From assembly GCA_020723205.1 (NCBI GenBank), contig DYJF01000007.1, forward strand, positions 1 through 52,952: DNA of 52,952 nucleotides, read 5' to 3'. Numbering within the stretch: position 1 is the stretch's first letter; each line of letters begins with the position of its first letter. The notes under the pieces were generated by a model. The model was not told the DNA's origin, did no database searches, and saw only the letters and a program-made list of their open reading frames with translations. This DNA is from Bdellovibrio sp. (GTDB taxonomy: Bacteria > UBA10199 > 2-02-FULL-44-16 > DYJF01). Both the position numbers and the translations under genes were made by a program. Below, one piece after another: positions 31,915 through 39,708 of this stretch.

Positions 31915-32685
31915 TCATCGTCCGATGATGTAGCGATGAGGGTCCACCTGTTCACGAAGGATCTTGAGCTGAGTCGCGTCGGGCGGTTTTGTCGCTTTCA
32001 TCTTCTTCGAGACCAGAAGTTCGAACCCTGTGTTCTCCTTTACCTGTTCGATGGTGACGCCGGGATGGAGAGATTCCACCTCCATCCTTCTCTCCGGATT
32101 TTCAAAACCCATCACAGCGAGGTTCGTGATGATCTTGTACGGACCGGACCCTTTCGGCAGTCCCGCTTCATAACGCGAGTTTCCGCCCGTCAGGTATCCG
32201 GGCGAGGTCACAAAATCCACCTTGGCCGCGAAGCGCCTCTTTTCATGCGGCGTGATGACGATGGTCCGCCAGCAGTTCGTAGCAAGGTCGCACGCGCCGC
32301 CGCTTCCCGGAAGACGCACCTTCGGACGGTTGTAATCGTCGCCTATCATCGTGGAATTCAGGTTCCCGAACATGTCTATCTGCGCTCCGCCAAGGAAAGC
32401 ATAGTCGACCATCCCGCGCGCGGCCAAGCTCATCGTCTCCGTCATGGACGAGGCCATCAGCGCCCTGTGCGTGGTCCTCGAATCTCCGACGGAGACCGGC
32501 ATGGTGGGAAGCTCCGGAGCTATTCCGCCCGCCTCGAAGAGCATCAGAAGGTCGGGCGCGGCGGTCCGCTGCGCCAGCATCGCCGCGGCACAGGGTGCTC
32601 CGGTACCGACAACTATAGAGGCGCCGTTCTCGAGAAAACGGGCCGCGACACAAATCATGAGCTCCATCGAATTGTAGTCGGTCAT
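31915..32685 (-). CDS. Family I CoA-transferase, beta subunit (GctB/IpdB-like)
   Basis: 256 residues counted from ATG 32685, which has GGAGG four bases upstream; an ATG five codons earlier has none. Together with the upstream alpha subunit it forms a CoA-transferase that exchanges CoA between acids through a glutamyl-CoA intermediate. In this subunit LLMLFEAGGIAPE (about 46-58 in this numbering) holds the likely nucleophilic glutamate. Other blocks: VVGTGAPCAAAMLAQRTAAPD, FLGGAQIDMFGNLNST, RLPGSGGACDLAT. The closest sort is glutaconate CoA-transferase/IpdB; the physiological acid is not evident. Heptamer array copy 2 lies in the 52-base gap to the alpha-subunit gene. Confidence 0.85.
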   Translation of the reverse strand: MTDYNSMELMICVAARFLENGASIVVGTGAPCAAAMLAQRTAAPDLLMLFEAGGIAPELPTMPVSVGDSRTTHRALMASSMTETMSLAARGMVDYAFLGGAQIDMFGNLNSTMIGDDYNRPKVRLPGSGGACDLATNCWRTIVITPHEKRRFAAKVDFVTSPGYLTGGNSRYEAGLPKGSGPYKIITNLAVMGFENPERRMEVESLHPGVTIEQVKENTGFELLVSKKMKATKPPDATQLKILREQVDPHRYIIGR

Positions 32686-32701
32686 CAATCCTCCAGACAT
32701 T

Positions 32702-32722
32702 AGACCTTAGACCCGAGACCAA
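32702..32722 (+). repeat. Heptamer array (AGACNNN)3, copy 2
   Basis: AGACCTT (32702), AGACCCG (32709), AGACCAA (32716), then an inverted unit (AAGGTCT at 32732-32738) that could pair with them. It occupies the junction between the two CoA-transferase subunit genes, with array orientation opposite to the genes. Confidence 0.75.
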
Positions 32723-32737
32723 TTCAAATCCAAGGTC

Positions 32738-33733
32738 TCATGCCTCAAATCCAGCATCTGTTATGAATTCAAGCTTCCTCAACTCCTTCATTCTTTCGAT
32801 CCCGCCGTGTCTTTCCAGATACTCGCCGAAATCCTTCACATTATAGATATTGTCGTCCAAAAACTTCTTGAAAGCGGCGGCGTCCTCTTCGATCTCGAGC
32901 CACTCCTTCAAATGCGCCTCGTCCGAGAAGTATTCGAACGGCATGTTGCCCGGATAGCCGCCGTAAGGTATCTCGCAAACGGCGTCCACGCAGAAATACG
33001 GGATCATCACCTGATGCGGGTCTTTTCTGAACTCCTCGGTATCAACGATCCGCTCGCAAGTGATGATGACGTGCTTTGCCGCGCGCGCGAGATCCTCGTC
33101 CGCGATCGAAACGCCTTTTATGACCGAGTTGCCGTATATGTCCGCGTCGTTCACGTGGATTATGGCCACGTCGGGATAAAGGGCCGGAAAGGTCGCGAAC
33201 TGTTTGCCGGTGTAGGGACACTCAATGATCTTCGAGGCGCTCCACTTGATGGAATCCGCCCCCAGGCTCTGCCTTCCGATGAGAAAGGGGATGCCGAGCG
33301 AGGCCGCCTTGAAGCGCCACGCCATGCCGGCGTTCGTCCACTCCGCGCACTTCACCTTTCCGCTCTCCATATATTTTCGCGCGTTTTTCGAAACGCCGCG
33401 CGCCTCGAGCCCCACGATGTAGGCAACGTCGCAGCGGTCAAAACACTCCCCGGCGGCCAGTATCTGAAAATCGTGCGTTGCTGTATGACCGGATAGGCCC
33501 AGACCTTTCTTCCTCTGTCTCACTATCTCGTGCATCGCGGCCACCGGAACGCGCACGCCGCCGAAGCCGCCTATCGCGACATAACACCCGTCGGGGACGA
33601 ACTTCGCCACCGCGTCCCTGACGCTCATGATCTTGCCTGTCATCTCGCGGTTCTTTTTCCTGAAGTGTTCGCGCGCAGCGTCCGGGTCGGGATCCATGAA
33701 GAGTGCGCCTTTTCCCTCGTAAACGGCCTTCAT
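32738..33733 (-). CDS. Family I CoA-transferase, alpha subunit (GctA/IpdA-like)
   Basis: 331 residues. Alpha half of the heteromeric transferase: SVRDAVAKFVPDGCYVAIGGFGGVRVP at about 38-64, where GGFGGVRVP is the CoA-transferase glycine loop. The blocks FDRCDVAYIVGLEARGVS, IPFLIGRQSLGADSIK and PDVAIIHVNDADIYGN are typical of the GctA/IpdA type. ATG 33733 has GGAGG four bases upstream. The gene precedes the beta subunit in one transcript with a serine hydrolase just upstream (10-base gap). Candidate substrates are dicarboxylic or ring-cleavage acyl-CoAs; nothing nearby fixes this. Confidence 0.86.
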   Translation of the reverse strand: MKAVYEGKGALFMDPDPDAAREHFRKKNREMTGKIMSVRDAVAKFVPDGCYVAIGGFGGVRVPVAAMHEIVRQRKKGLGLSGHTATHDFQILAAGECFDRCDVAYIVGLEARGVSKNARKYMESGKVKCAEWTNAGMAWRFKAASLGIPFLIGRQSLGADSIKWSASKIIECPYTGKQFATFPALYPDVAIIHVNDADIYGNSVIKGVSIADEDLARAAKHVIITCERIVDTEEFRKDPHQVMIPYFCVDAVCEIPYGGYPGNMPFEYFSDEAHLKEWLEIEEDAAAFKKFLDDNIYNVKDFGEYLERHGGIERMKELRKLEFITDAGFEA

Positions 33734-33743
33734 CGAACCTCCA

Positions 33744-34898
33744 CTAAATGACGGCTTTATATATCAGATCGTGTATCTGCGGACGGAACGCCTTTATCTT
33801 CTCGTTGGTGCTTGAAGGATTGATCCTGTTCGTCAGAAGAACGACCCAGAAATTCTTTTCAAGGTCGATCCAGAGCGAACAACCGGTATAGGCGAGGTGT
33901 CCGATAGAATGTTTTGAAAAGTAGCGGCCCGAGGCGGAATTTTTAGGCGAAGGGGTGTCCCATCCGCCGGTAAAGGTGTGCGTGCCGCGCCTGTTCCCGA
34001 AGTTGATGAAGTTCCGGACGGCCTCCTTGGGCAGCCAATCGCTCTTACCCTTGTAGGCATTCGTCAGCTCCAATACGAAACGATGAAGGTCTATCGACGT
34101 GGAAAAAAGTCCGGCGTGGCCGGCGACGCCTCCCAACGCGTACGCGTTCTGGTCGTGCACTTCGCCGTGAATGATACGTTCGCGCCACGGGCAGTCCTCG
34201 GTGGGCGCGAACCTGCGGCGCTCTTCGGCCTTGCGAATGGCCCGCTCACCGGGCCGGCCGTGCTTGGGCGTCGGGACATGCTGATCCGCCGTCACAAAAC
34301 CGTGGCGCTTCGTCGTGCTGACGGGCGCGCCTATCGAGCGCACGAAGAACGTGTCGTTCAAACCAAGCGGCTTCGCGATGCGGTTCGCGAAGAAGGCGTC
34401 CAGCGGAATACCTCCCGCCTGCTCGATGATCTCGCCCAGAAAGATATAACCGATGTCGCTGTATAATGTTTTTTCGCCGGGCTCGTTTATTGCGGGTTCG
34501 TGATAACAGGCGTCGAGAACGAAACTCTTTCCGCCCTCCGTTCCCACTAGGTCCAGCGGCAGTTCGCGGTAATACGGCTGCCACGCGGGAAGTCCCGACG
34601 TGTGGTTGAGCAGATGCTCCAACAGCATCACCTTGTGTACCGGCATCCTTGCGCCGCCCAGCCACTGGTAGACCGTGTCGGAGAGTTTTAAGAGCCCCTC
34701 CTCGGCAAGTGACATCGTGAGCGCCGCCGTACAGACCGGCTTCGTGAGGGACGCGATATCAAAACAGGTGCCCTCGCGAGCATCGCCGTACTGCTTGTGA
34801 TGCACTATCTCGCCTTCCTTCGCTACAAGAAGGTCCGCCGCCGGAAAAACTCCGTCCGATACGGCCCTGTCCATCGCACGATCGATCTGATCTTTCAT
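33744..34898 (-). CDS. Serine hydrolase of the class C beta-lactamase/penicillin-binding family
   Basis: 384 residues without an obvious signal peptide, so probably cytoplasmic. Active-site S50-x2-K53 (ASLTK), Y146-S-D (in place of Y-x-N) and a late GGWDTPS/HSIGHLAYTG region in place of the KTG motif (HxG type, as in esterase-like members). Family members are esterases, D-aminopeptidases or carboxypeptidases rather than resistance enzymes. It sits directly downstream of LdcA (17-base gap), suggesting a role in muropeptide trimming, but the motif set fits esterases as well. Part of the long minus-strand run from 39.6 to 31.9 kb. Confidence 0.83.
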   Translation of the reverse strand: MKDQIDRAMDRAVSDGVFPAADLLVAKEGEIVHHKQYGDAREGTCFDIASLTKPVCTAALTMSLAEEGLLKLSDTVYQWLGGARMPVHKVMLLEHLLNHTSGLPAWQPYYRELPLDLVGTEGGKSFVLDACYHEPAINEPGEKTLYSDIGYIFLGEIIEQAGGIPLDAFFANRIAKPLGLNDTFFVRSIGAPVSTTKRHGFVTADQHVPTPKHGRPGERAIRKAEERRRFAPTEDCPWRERIIHGEVHDQNAYALGGVAGHAGLFSTSIDLHRFVLELTNAYKGKSDWLPKEAVRNFINFGNRRGTHTFTGGWDTPSPKNSASGRYFSKHSIGHLAYTGCSLWIDLEKNFWVVLLTNRINPSSTNEKIKAFRPQIHDLIYKAVI

Positions 34899-34915
34899 AT
34901 TATCTTCTTGTCATC

Positions 34916-35827
34916 CTATGTCAGAAGACCGGTTGTGAAATTCATATGGGGCGTAAGATCCGCGGCGTCCAGAGAGATGCGGGCGCCCAGCGGCAGTGTA
35001 ACGAACTTCTTCGTATGGCCCGCAGGATAGTCAACCACGACGGGTCCCGCAAAATCGGAAAGAACGTCGCTTATCATCGTATGGACGTCGTGCGGCTCTC
35101 CCTCCTGCGTGATTATCGAGCCGAAGATTATCCCGCTTACATTTTTAAATTTTCCGGCGTTCTTGAGCTGGGTCAGCATCCGGTCCAGCACGTAGACCTT
35201 TTCGCCCGTCTCCTCGATGAAAAGAACACAGCCGTCCGTTGCAAGTTCATAGGGAGTGCCCATACTGCTGTTGATAAGAGACAGGCATCCGCCTACAAGC
35301 GCGCCTTCAGCTTTTCCCGGTCTTAAGATCTTCGCGCCATCGGCGGGGACATATCCCAACGGGCCCGCCTTCGTGAGGCCCAGAAGCAGGTGTTCCTTCG
35401 TAACGGGATCGCAGTCCTTCGCGAGGAGAGAGAGGACGGGACCGTAGAAGGTGGGCACGTCGCACTCCTGGCGCAAGAACGTGAGGAGCGCGGTAACGTC
35501 GCTGAACCCAACTACCGGCTTTGCGTGTGTCTCGATGGTGTGTTTGTCCAGAAGCGGGATGATGCGCTGCGAGCCGTAGCCGCCTCTGGCGAACATGATC
35601 GCCCTTATCTTGGAGCTCTTGAAAAGTTCCGTCAGCTCATCGGCCCTTCTTTTATCGCTGCCGGCAAGATAGCGTGTCTGGTCGAAGATATCTTCGCGGT
35701 ACTCTACCGAAAAACCCATCGTCTCGAGGGCCTTCACCCCCTTTTTGAACTCGCTCCGGTCGAAGGGGGACGCCGGCGCTGCGATGCCGATGGTGTCCCC
35801 TTTTTTAAGCGCGCGAATCTTCTTCAC
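34916..35827 (-). CDS. ldcA: LD-carboxypeptidase (S66 family)
   Basis: 303 residues. Cytoplasmic enzyme that removes the terminal D-Ala from recycled L-Ala-gamma-D-Glu-mDAP-D-Ala, making the tripeptide reused by Mpl. The family blocks are present: FARGGYGSQRIIPLLD (79-94), nucleophile S109 in VVGFSDVTALL, the glutamate of FIEETGEKVY (about 205) and the histidine of PAGHTKKFVTLPLG (H271). A MccF-like immunity hydrolase has the same motifs, so the substrate remains an inference from cell-wall context. The start is GTG 35827 and lacks a good ribosome site; a 119-base gap precedes it. Confidence 0.9.
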   Translation of the reverse strand: MKKIRALKKGDTIGIAAPASPFDRSEFKKGVKALETMGFSVEYREDIFDQTRYLAGSDKRRADELTELFKSSKIRAIMFARGGYGSQRIIPLLDKHTIETHAKPVVGFSDVTALLTFLRQECDVPTFYGPVLSLLAKDCDPVTKEHLLLGLTKAGPLGYVPADGAKILRPGKAEGALVGGCLSLINSSMGTPYELATDGCVLFIEETGEKVYVLDRMLTQLKNAGKFKNVSGIIFGSIITQEGEPHDVHTMISDVLSDFAGPVVVDYPAGHTKKFVTLPLGARISLDAADLTPHMNFTTGLLT

Positions 35828-35946
35828 ACGCCGGATTTAAGTGGATTTTACAAGAGAATACAAGGGGTCTTTTATCGATTCTCCGCGGCCTCTTCTATCT
35901 TTTTACGGGGCGGGGCCTTCGGTGTTTCCGCGGCGACTAGGATTCC

Positions 35947-36696
35947 TTACAATAACAGATCGTCAAGGTCCGGTACGAAGTCCTCCTTGGGGGGCGCTTC
36001 CTCTTTCGGCGGCGGCTTGGGGCGCGCGGTCGCCGGGGCCGGTTTTGAAAAACCGTGGCGGTAAAGGGAGATGTCGTCGCTGTTCGCGCGGACGATGTCT
36101 ATCTGGTGGCGCGATTGGCGCTCCCACTTCTTGAGCGCCTTTTCCAGAAGCGGCTGGTTCATGGACCACAGAAGCGCGTTCTCTCCCTCGAGCTTCTGCT
36201 CCGAAAAAAGCCGGTAACTTATCGAGAAGGTCTGCGTCCCCTGTTCGTCGGGCCCGCCCCACACTATGAAGCTGGCCGGCTCCTGTATCTGCAGCCGCAC
36301 CGGCTTGTCCGGGTCCCATTCCGTTCGCAGGAACCCCACGATGTTCGCGTTGAGCCGCACGACCCAAAGCGGCTCCGTCAGCCCCTTCATGATGAGCATG
36401 AGCTCGTCCAAGAACGTCATCTGGTTGAGCTTTTCCTTGTTGATCTGCTTTTTCGCGTTGTATGTGATGACCTCGAGATTGTCGGGCACCAGAAGACCGA
36501 AGAACGAGCGAAGGAAATTGAAGACCTGCTCGAAGAACCAGACGTTGGTCTCCTCCTGCGACATCTTCGTGAAGTCTAGCTTGGAACCGAACCCCCACGA
36601 GCCCACCACGAAATTACGCTTCGAGTGTTCAGCCAGAAAATCGTCTATCCCGGTGGGTATCTGCGGTCCGCGCGGCGGTGGTGGTTTTGGCGGCAT
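35947..36696 (-). CDS. Hypothetical protein with proline/lysine/glutamate-rich C-terminus
   Basis: 249 residues, not recognised. N-terminus PPKPPPPRGPQIPTG is proline-rich; residues about 20-210 form a compact aromatic-rich domain (NFVVGSWGFGSKLDF, VWFFEQVFNFLRSFFG, LTEPLWVVRLNANIVGFLRTEWD, SFIVWGGPDEQGTQTFSISYRLFS, in pieces). The last 35 residues are PAPATARPKPPPKEEAPPKE with an acidic end (DFVPDLDDLLL). No signal peptide. It follows a response regulator (25 bases) and may be its output partner. After its TAA, 24 further sense codons of the same style continue in frame before the next stop (35875-35946), see findings. Confidence 0.72.
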   Translation of the reverse strand: MPPKPPPPRGPQIPTGIDDFLAEHSKRNFVVGSWGFGSKLDFTKMSQEETNVWFFEQVFNFLRSFFGLLVPDNLEVITYNAKKQINKEKLNQMTFLDELMLIMKGLTEPLWVVRLNANIVGFLRTEWDPDKPVRLQIQEPASFIVWGGPDEQGTQTFSISYRLFSEQKLEGENALLWSMNQPLLEKALKKWERQSRHQIDIVRANSDDISLYRHGFSKPAPATARPKPPPKEEAPPKEDFVPDLDDLLL

Positions 36697-36721
36697 AGGG
36701 TCATGCTAGCCGAAAACGGCT

Positions 36722-37093
36722 TCAGTGTCCAGCGATGAGGGACTTGATCTTCTCCACGAATTCGGCCGGCTCGTACGGCTTCGAGACGCATCCGTTGGCA
36801 CCGACCTCTCTGCAACGGGCCTCGACATCCTTTAAGTACGCTCCCGTGACCATGAGGATGGGGACCGACCTCGTTCTCTCGTCCGCCCTCAAACGCCGGC
36901 AGGCCTCGTAGCCGTCGATTTTGGGCATGTTGAGGTCCATGAGTATGAGATCCGGCACGTTCTCGAACGCCACCTTCAGCCCCTCTTCGCTGTCGCTGAC
37001 GGATGTCACCTCGAAGCCGTGAAAGGTCAGGAGCTTTTTCATCACGAAAATGATGTCCGGCTCGTCTTCGATGTGCAGTATCTTCTTGCCCAT
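36722..37093 (-). CDS. Stand-alone response regulator (receiver domain)
   Basis: 123 residues, receiver only. Acidic pair E9/D10, phospho-acceptor D53 (LILMDLNMPK), T82 (MVTGAY) and K104 (VSKPY) are all present, so it should be phosphorylated. It lacks any output domain and no kinase is encoded nearby. It lies six bases downstream of the APC/Usp permease gene and upstream of the unknown 249-residue protein, so the permease, EIIA protein and this receiver may form one signalling unit. Confidence 0.92.
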   Translation of the reverse strand: MGKKILHIEDEPDIIFVMKKLLTFHGFEVTSVSDSEEGLKVAFENVPDLILMDLNMPKIDGYEACRRLRADERTRSVPILMVTGAYLKDVEARCREVGANGCVSKPYEPAEFVEKIKSLIAGH

Positions 37094-37099
37094 GATCCC

Positions 37100-39100
37100 T
37101 CAAGAAAGTTCGTACTTCAGTTCATGTTTGGGCCACACGATGCGCACTGTGATCCTTTTCCCAGTCTCCGCCGCCAGATATCCCCATGCGATCGCCAATC
37201 TCTCCAGCTGCACCTCCGGCGCGACCTGCTCCGACCTGCCGACCACTATCTCCATAGCGCCCAGTTCGAACGCCACCTTCGCCATGGCGAAGGTCGGGTC
37301 CTTCGCGGGCACGACCAGAGGTATGACATGTGTACCATGTTTTTCGGCCATTGCCACGACATTTGTCAGCAAGAGCTGGTCGTCGTGGGGCAGGGCTTCC
37401 ACTTCGCCGCTGGTCGGGACGATCATCTTCTCTATCGTCAGCACCACGACGTCGGTTACCTTGGGATCGAAGCGTCCGAGCGTAACTTTGAGGTGATAGA
37501 GACTGTTGGGGTCGCGGACCGCAACGACCACGCGGTTTTGCTTCCTGCAACCGCAGTGTTCCGGATTTATCTCGCCCTCAAAACGCAGATTCACCCTTTC
37601 GTGTTTGTCGATTTGGGCCTTCCGTATGTGCTTATTGTGTATTTCGGAGATCACAAGGATAACAAAGAACGCCACCGTGAAAGCGGAACCCCACTTGGTA
37701 GCGACCGTTTTTGTCAAAAAGTTTGCGGCGGCGATAAAGAATAACACCACAAAGATAACGCCTATCCCTATGGGGATCTCACGACCGAATATCCTTAAAT
37801 TGAGCGGGACCTTATATTCTCGCGGGCTCTTGTCTTTGAACCGCAGCATGAACACGGCTAGCGTCTGCGTCGTAAAGCTCCATATCACTCCGAATGCGTA
37901 CGCTTCGCCTAACAAATAGATGTTGCCCCATGACAATATGATCGTGAGGATCTGTACCGCCGCGATCATGGTAACGATTCGATATGTCGTCCCATACCTC
38001 TTATGCGGCGCCCGAAACCATCCCGCCAATACACCGTCTTCCGCGACGCGGCATAGCACGCTGTTGGAGCCGATCATCGCCGTGTTCACCGCGCCTGAAA
38101 GGATCGCTGCGCCCACAAGCACGACGACCCCCTGAAAGATGAGACGAAGGATCACAGGACCCTGAAGATACATGACAAGACCCGCGATCATGTTGTCATA
38201 ATATCTGGATCGCGCGTCGTCGGGAATGATCATGACCGCCAGAAGCGACACTACGGCCGTGAACATGAAGCTGAATATGAACATGACGAGCGCAGTACGT
38301 TTCATGTTCAGCAGCTTGGGTTTTGCGATCTCTCGATATACCTGTGCAAGCGTCTCTTCCCCGCTCATGGCAAGAATGGAGTGCCCGATCGCTATCAGTA
38401 TACCCACAAGCCCGACCGCTTTAAGCCATGGTATGTTATTCAGCCACCCCCAAGCTTCGGGCATGACGACTGGTTCGATCGGAGGCAAGGGTTTGGGATC
38501 CATGATCAAGCTGACAACCGACCACAAAAGCAGAATCGCGACCATTATTGCCGTCACCGTCATTATCCGAAGGGCCTTGCCGCTCGACTCTTCGATGCCT
38601 ATGACGTTCTTTCTCCAGAAATAGAGAGTAACGACAATGGCAAAGACCACGGAACCGCTCGCCGGAGCGACGGCGAACGCTTCCATTCCAAAAAGATTGA
38701 GGATATCGTTCACAAAACCGACCAGATACGTGCCCGCGCATACCGCGCTGATGGGCCCCGTGAGAACATAATCGAAGATAAGGGCCGAAACAGACAGCTT
38801 AGCCATCGTTCCGCCCATCGCCTCTTTGACGACGCGGTAAACTCCGGCGCGTACAAACATCGCGCATGATTCGATATAAACGGAGCGAAGCGCATACGCG
38901 ATCACCATGACAAGAGCGATGAACCACGGGGCGGCCTTTCCGATCGCCTGTTCCGCTATACCGCAAACGTAATAAGCCGTAGAAGATATATCGCAAAGCA
39001 CGACCGCGGCGGCGCGCCAGAACGAGATGAAGGTCAGCATCGCCGTCGTGATGACAACCGCCGTGGCCTTCGCCCTGTAGGGCGCCATTTGATCATGCAT
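37100..39100 (-). CDS. APC-superfamily permease with C-terminal Usp-like domain
   Basis: 666 residues: about 12 to 13 membrane helices (residues about 10-490) with the APC-type first helices (VVITTAMLTFISFWRAAAVVLCDISST and YYVCGIAEQ; FDYVLTGPISAVCAGTYLVGFVND), then a cysteine-containing linker and a soluble universal-stress-protein-like domain at about 500-666 (NRVVVAVRDPNSLYHLKVTLGR, VVVLTIEK, AFELGAMEIVVGRSEQ). The substrate is unknown (amino acid or polyamine). Immediately downstream of the EIIA gene (6-base gap). A fusion of APC permease with Usp, next to EIIA, suggests activity control by phosphorylation or nucleotide binding. Confidence 0.87.
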   Translation of the reverse strand: MHDQMAPYRAKATAVVITTAMLTFISFWRAAAVVLCDISSTAYYVCGIAEQAIGKAAPWFIALVMVIAYALRSVYIESCAMFVRAGVYRVVKEAMGGTMAKLSVSALIFDYVLTGPISAVCAGTYLVGFVNDILNLFGMEAFAVAPASGSVVFAIVVTLYFWRKNVIGIEESSGKALRIMTVTAIMVAILLLWSVVSLIMDPKPLPPIEPVVMPEAWGWLNNIPWLKAVGLVGILIAIGHSILAMSGEETLAQVYREIAKPKLLNMKRTALVMFIFSFMFTAVVSLLAVMIIPDDARSRYYDNMIAGLVMYLQGPVILRLIFQGVVVLVGAAILSGAVNTAMIGSNSVLCRVAEDGVLAGWFRAPHKRYGTTYRIVTMIAAVQILTIILSWGNIYLLGEAYAFGVIWSFTTQTLAVFMLRFKDKSPREYKVPLNLRIFGREIPIGIGVIFVVLFFIAAANFLTKTVATKWGSAFTVAFFVILVISEIHNKHIRKAQIDKHERVNLRFEGEINPEHCGCRKQNRVVVAVRDPNSLYHLKVTLGRFDPKVTDVVVLTIEKMIVPTSGEVEALPHDDQLLLTNVVAMAEKHGTHVIPLVVPAKDPTFAMAKVAFELGAMEIVVGRSEQVAPEVQLERLAIAWGYLAAETGKRITVRIVWPKHELKYELS

Positions 39101-39106
39101 ATGGGA

Positions 39107-39589
39107 TTATTCCTCGGACATTTCCCGTTCGCGAACCTGCAGGCGTTCGAAGATGTCCTCCGCAGAGTCCATCTTGGCTATCTCCGGAACGAGTTTCGTG
39201 TCTGAAAAGACCGCCGCGATGCGGGCAAGGAGCTTTAGATGTCTTCCGAACTCTTTGTCTTCCGTTGGCGAAAAAAAGAGGCAAAAGACGTTAGCGGTGA
39301 GAGGGGCCGCGTCCTTCGCCGTATCCTTTATATCGTGAGAAGTGACCCCCATGGCGACGACTATATCGTCCACGTCGGGGATCCTTGCGTGCGGGATGGC
39401 AACGCCTATCGGCAGAAATGTCGAAGCAGATTCCTCGCGCTCCAGTATCGCCTTCAAGAGCCGCCCCGCGTCCTTGATGCGGTTCTCCCGCGAAAGGTGA
39501 GTGACAAGCTCTTTATAGACGGCGTCCTTCGTCGTTCCTTTCAATGGGACGATGATCTCGTCGGGCGTTATATAATGGGTCAGCTGCAT
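39107..39589 (-). CDS. PTS EIIA (type 2, nitrogen-regulatory-like) protein
   Basis: 160 residues of the PTS_EIIA_2 fold (PtsN/FruA-like). The phosphorylated histidine is H67 in GVAIPHARI. Other blocks: KDAVYKELVTHLSRE, LLKAILEREESASTFLPIG, LKLLARIAAVFSD. No EIIB/EIIC is nearby, so it is more likely a regulator than a sugar transporter part. It is followed by the APC/Usp permease, a layout in which EIIA may control the transporter. The -10 lies only about 13 bases before the ATG, and no ribosome site is visible, so the mRNA may be nearly leaderless. Confidence 0.9.
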   Translation of the reverse strand: MQLTHYITPDEIIVPLKGTTKDAVYKELVTHLSRENRIKDAGRLLKAILEREESASTFLPIGVAIPHARIPDVDDIVVAMGVTSHDIKDTAKDAAPLTANVFCLFFSPTEDKEFGRHLKLLARIAAVFSDTKLVPEIAKMDSAEDIFERLQVREREMSEE

Positions 39590-39601
39590 AAATTTTCGCG
39601 C

Positions 39602-39630
39602 AATCTAGCACAGCGCGTCTATACTGTCAA
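39602..39630 (-). promoter_or_regulatory. Promoter of the EIIA-APC operon
   Basis: Minus strand: -35 TTGACA (39625-39630), 17-bp spacer, -10 TAGATT (39602-39607). It fits a sigma-70 promoter. The predicted transcription start falls only about 5-7 bases upstream of the EIIA start codon (39589). It lies in a 119-base intergenic region that also holds the end of DUF512. Confidence 0.65.
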
Positions 39631-39708
39631 ACCGCATAAAAAGCGTAACTATACGAATTTATTGATTATTGTTCCAGTTAGGGTGTTTCATCGAAACCGG
39701 CAATCCGC

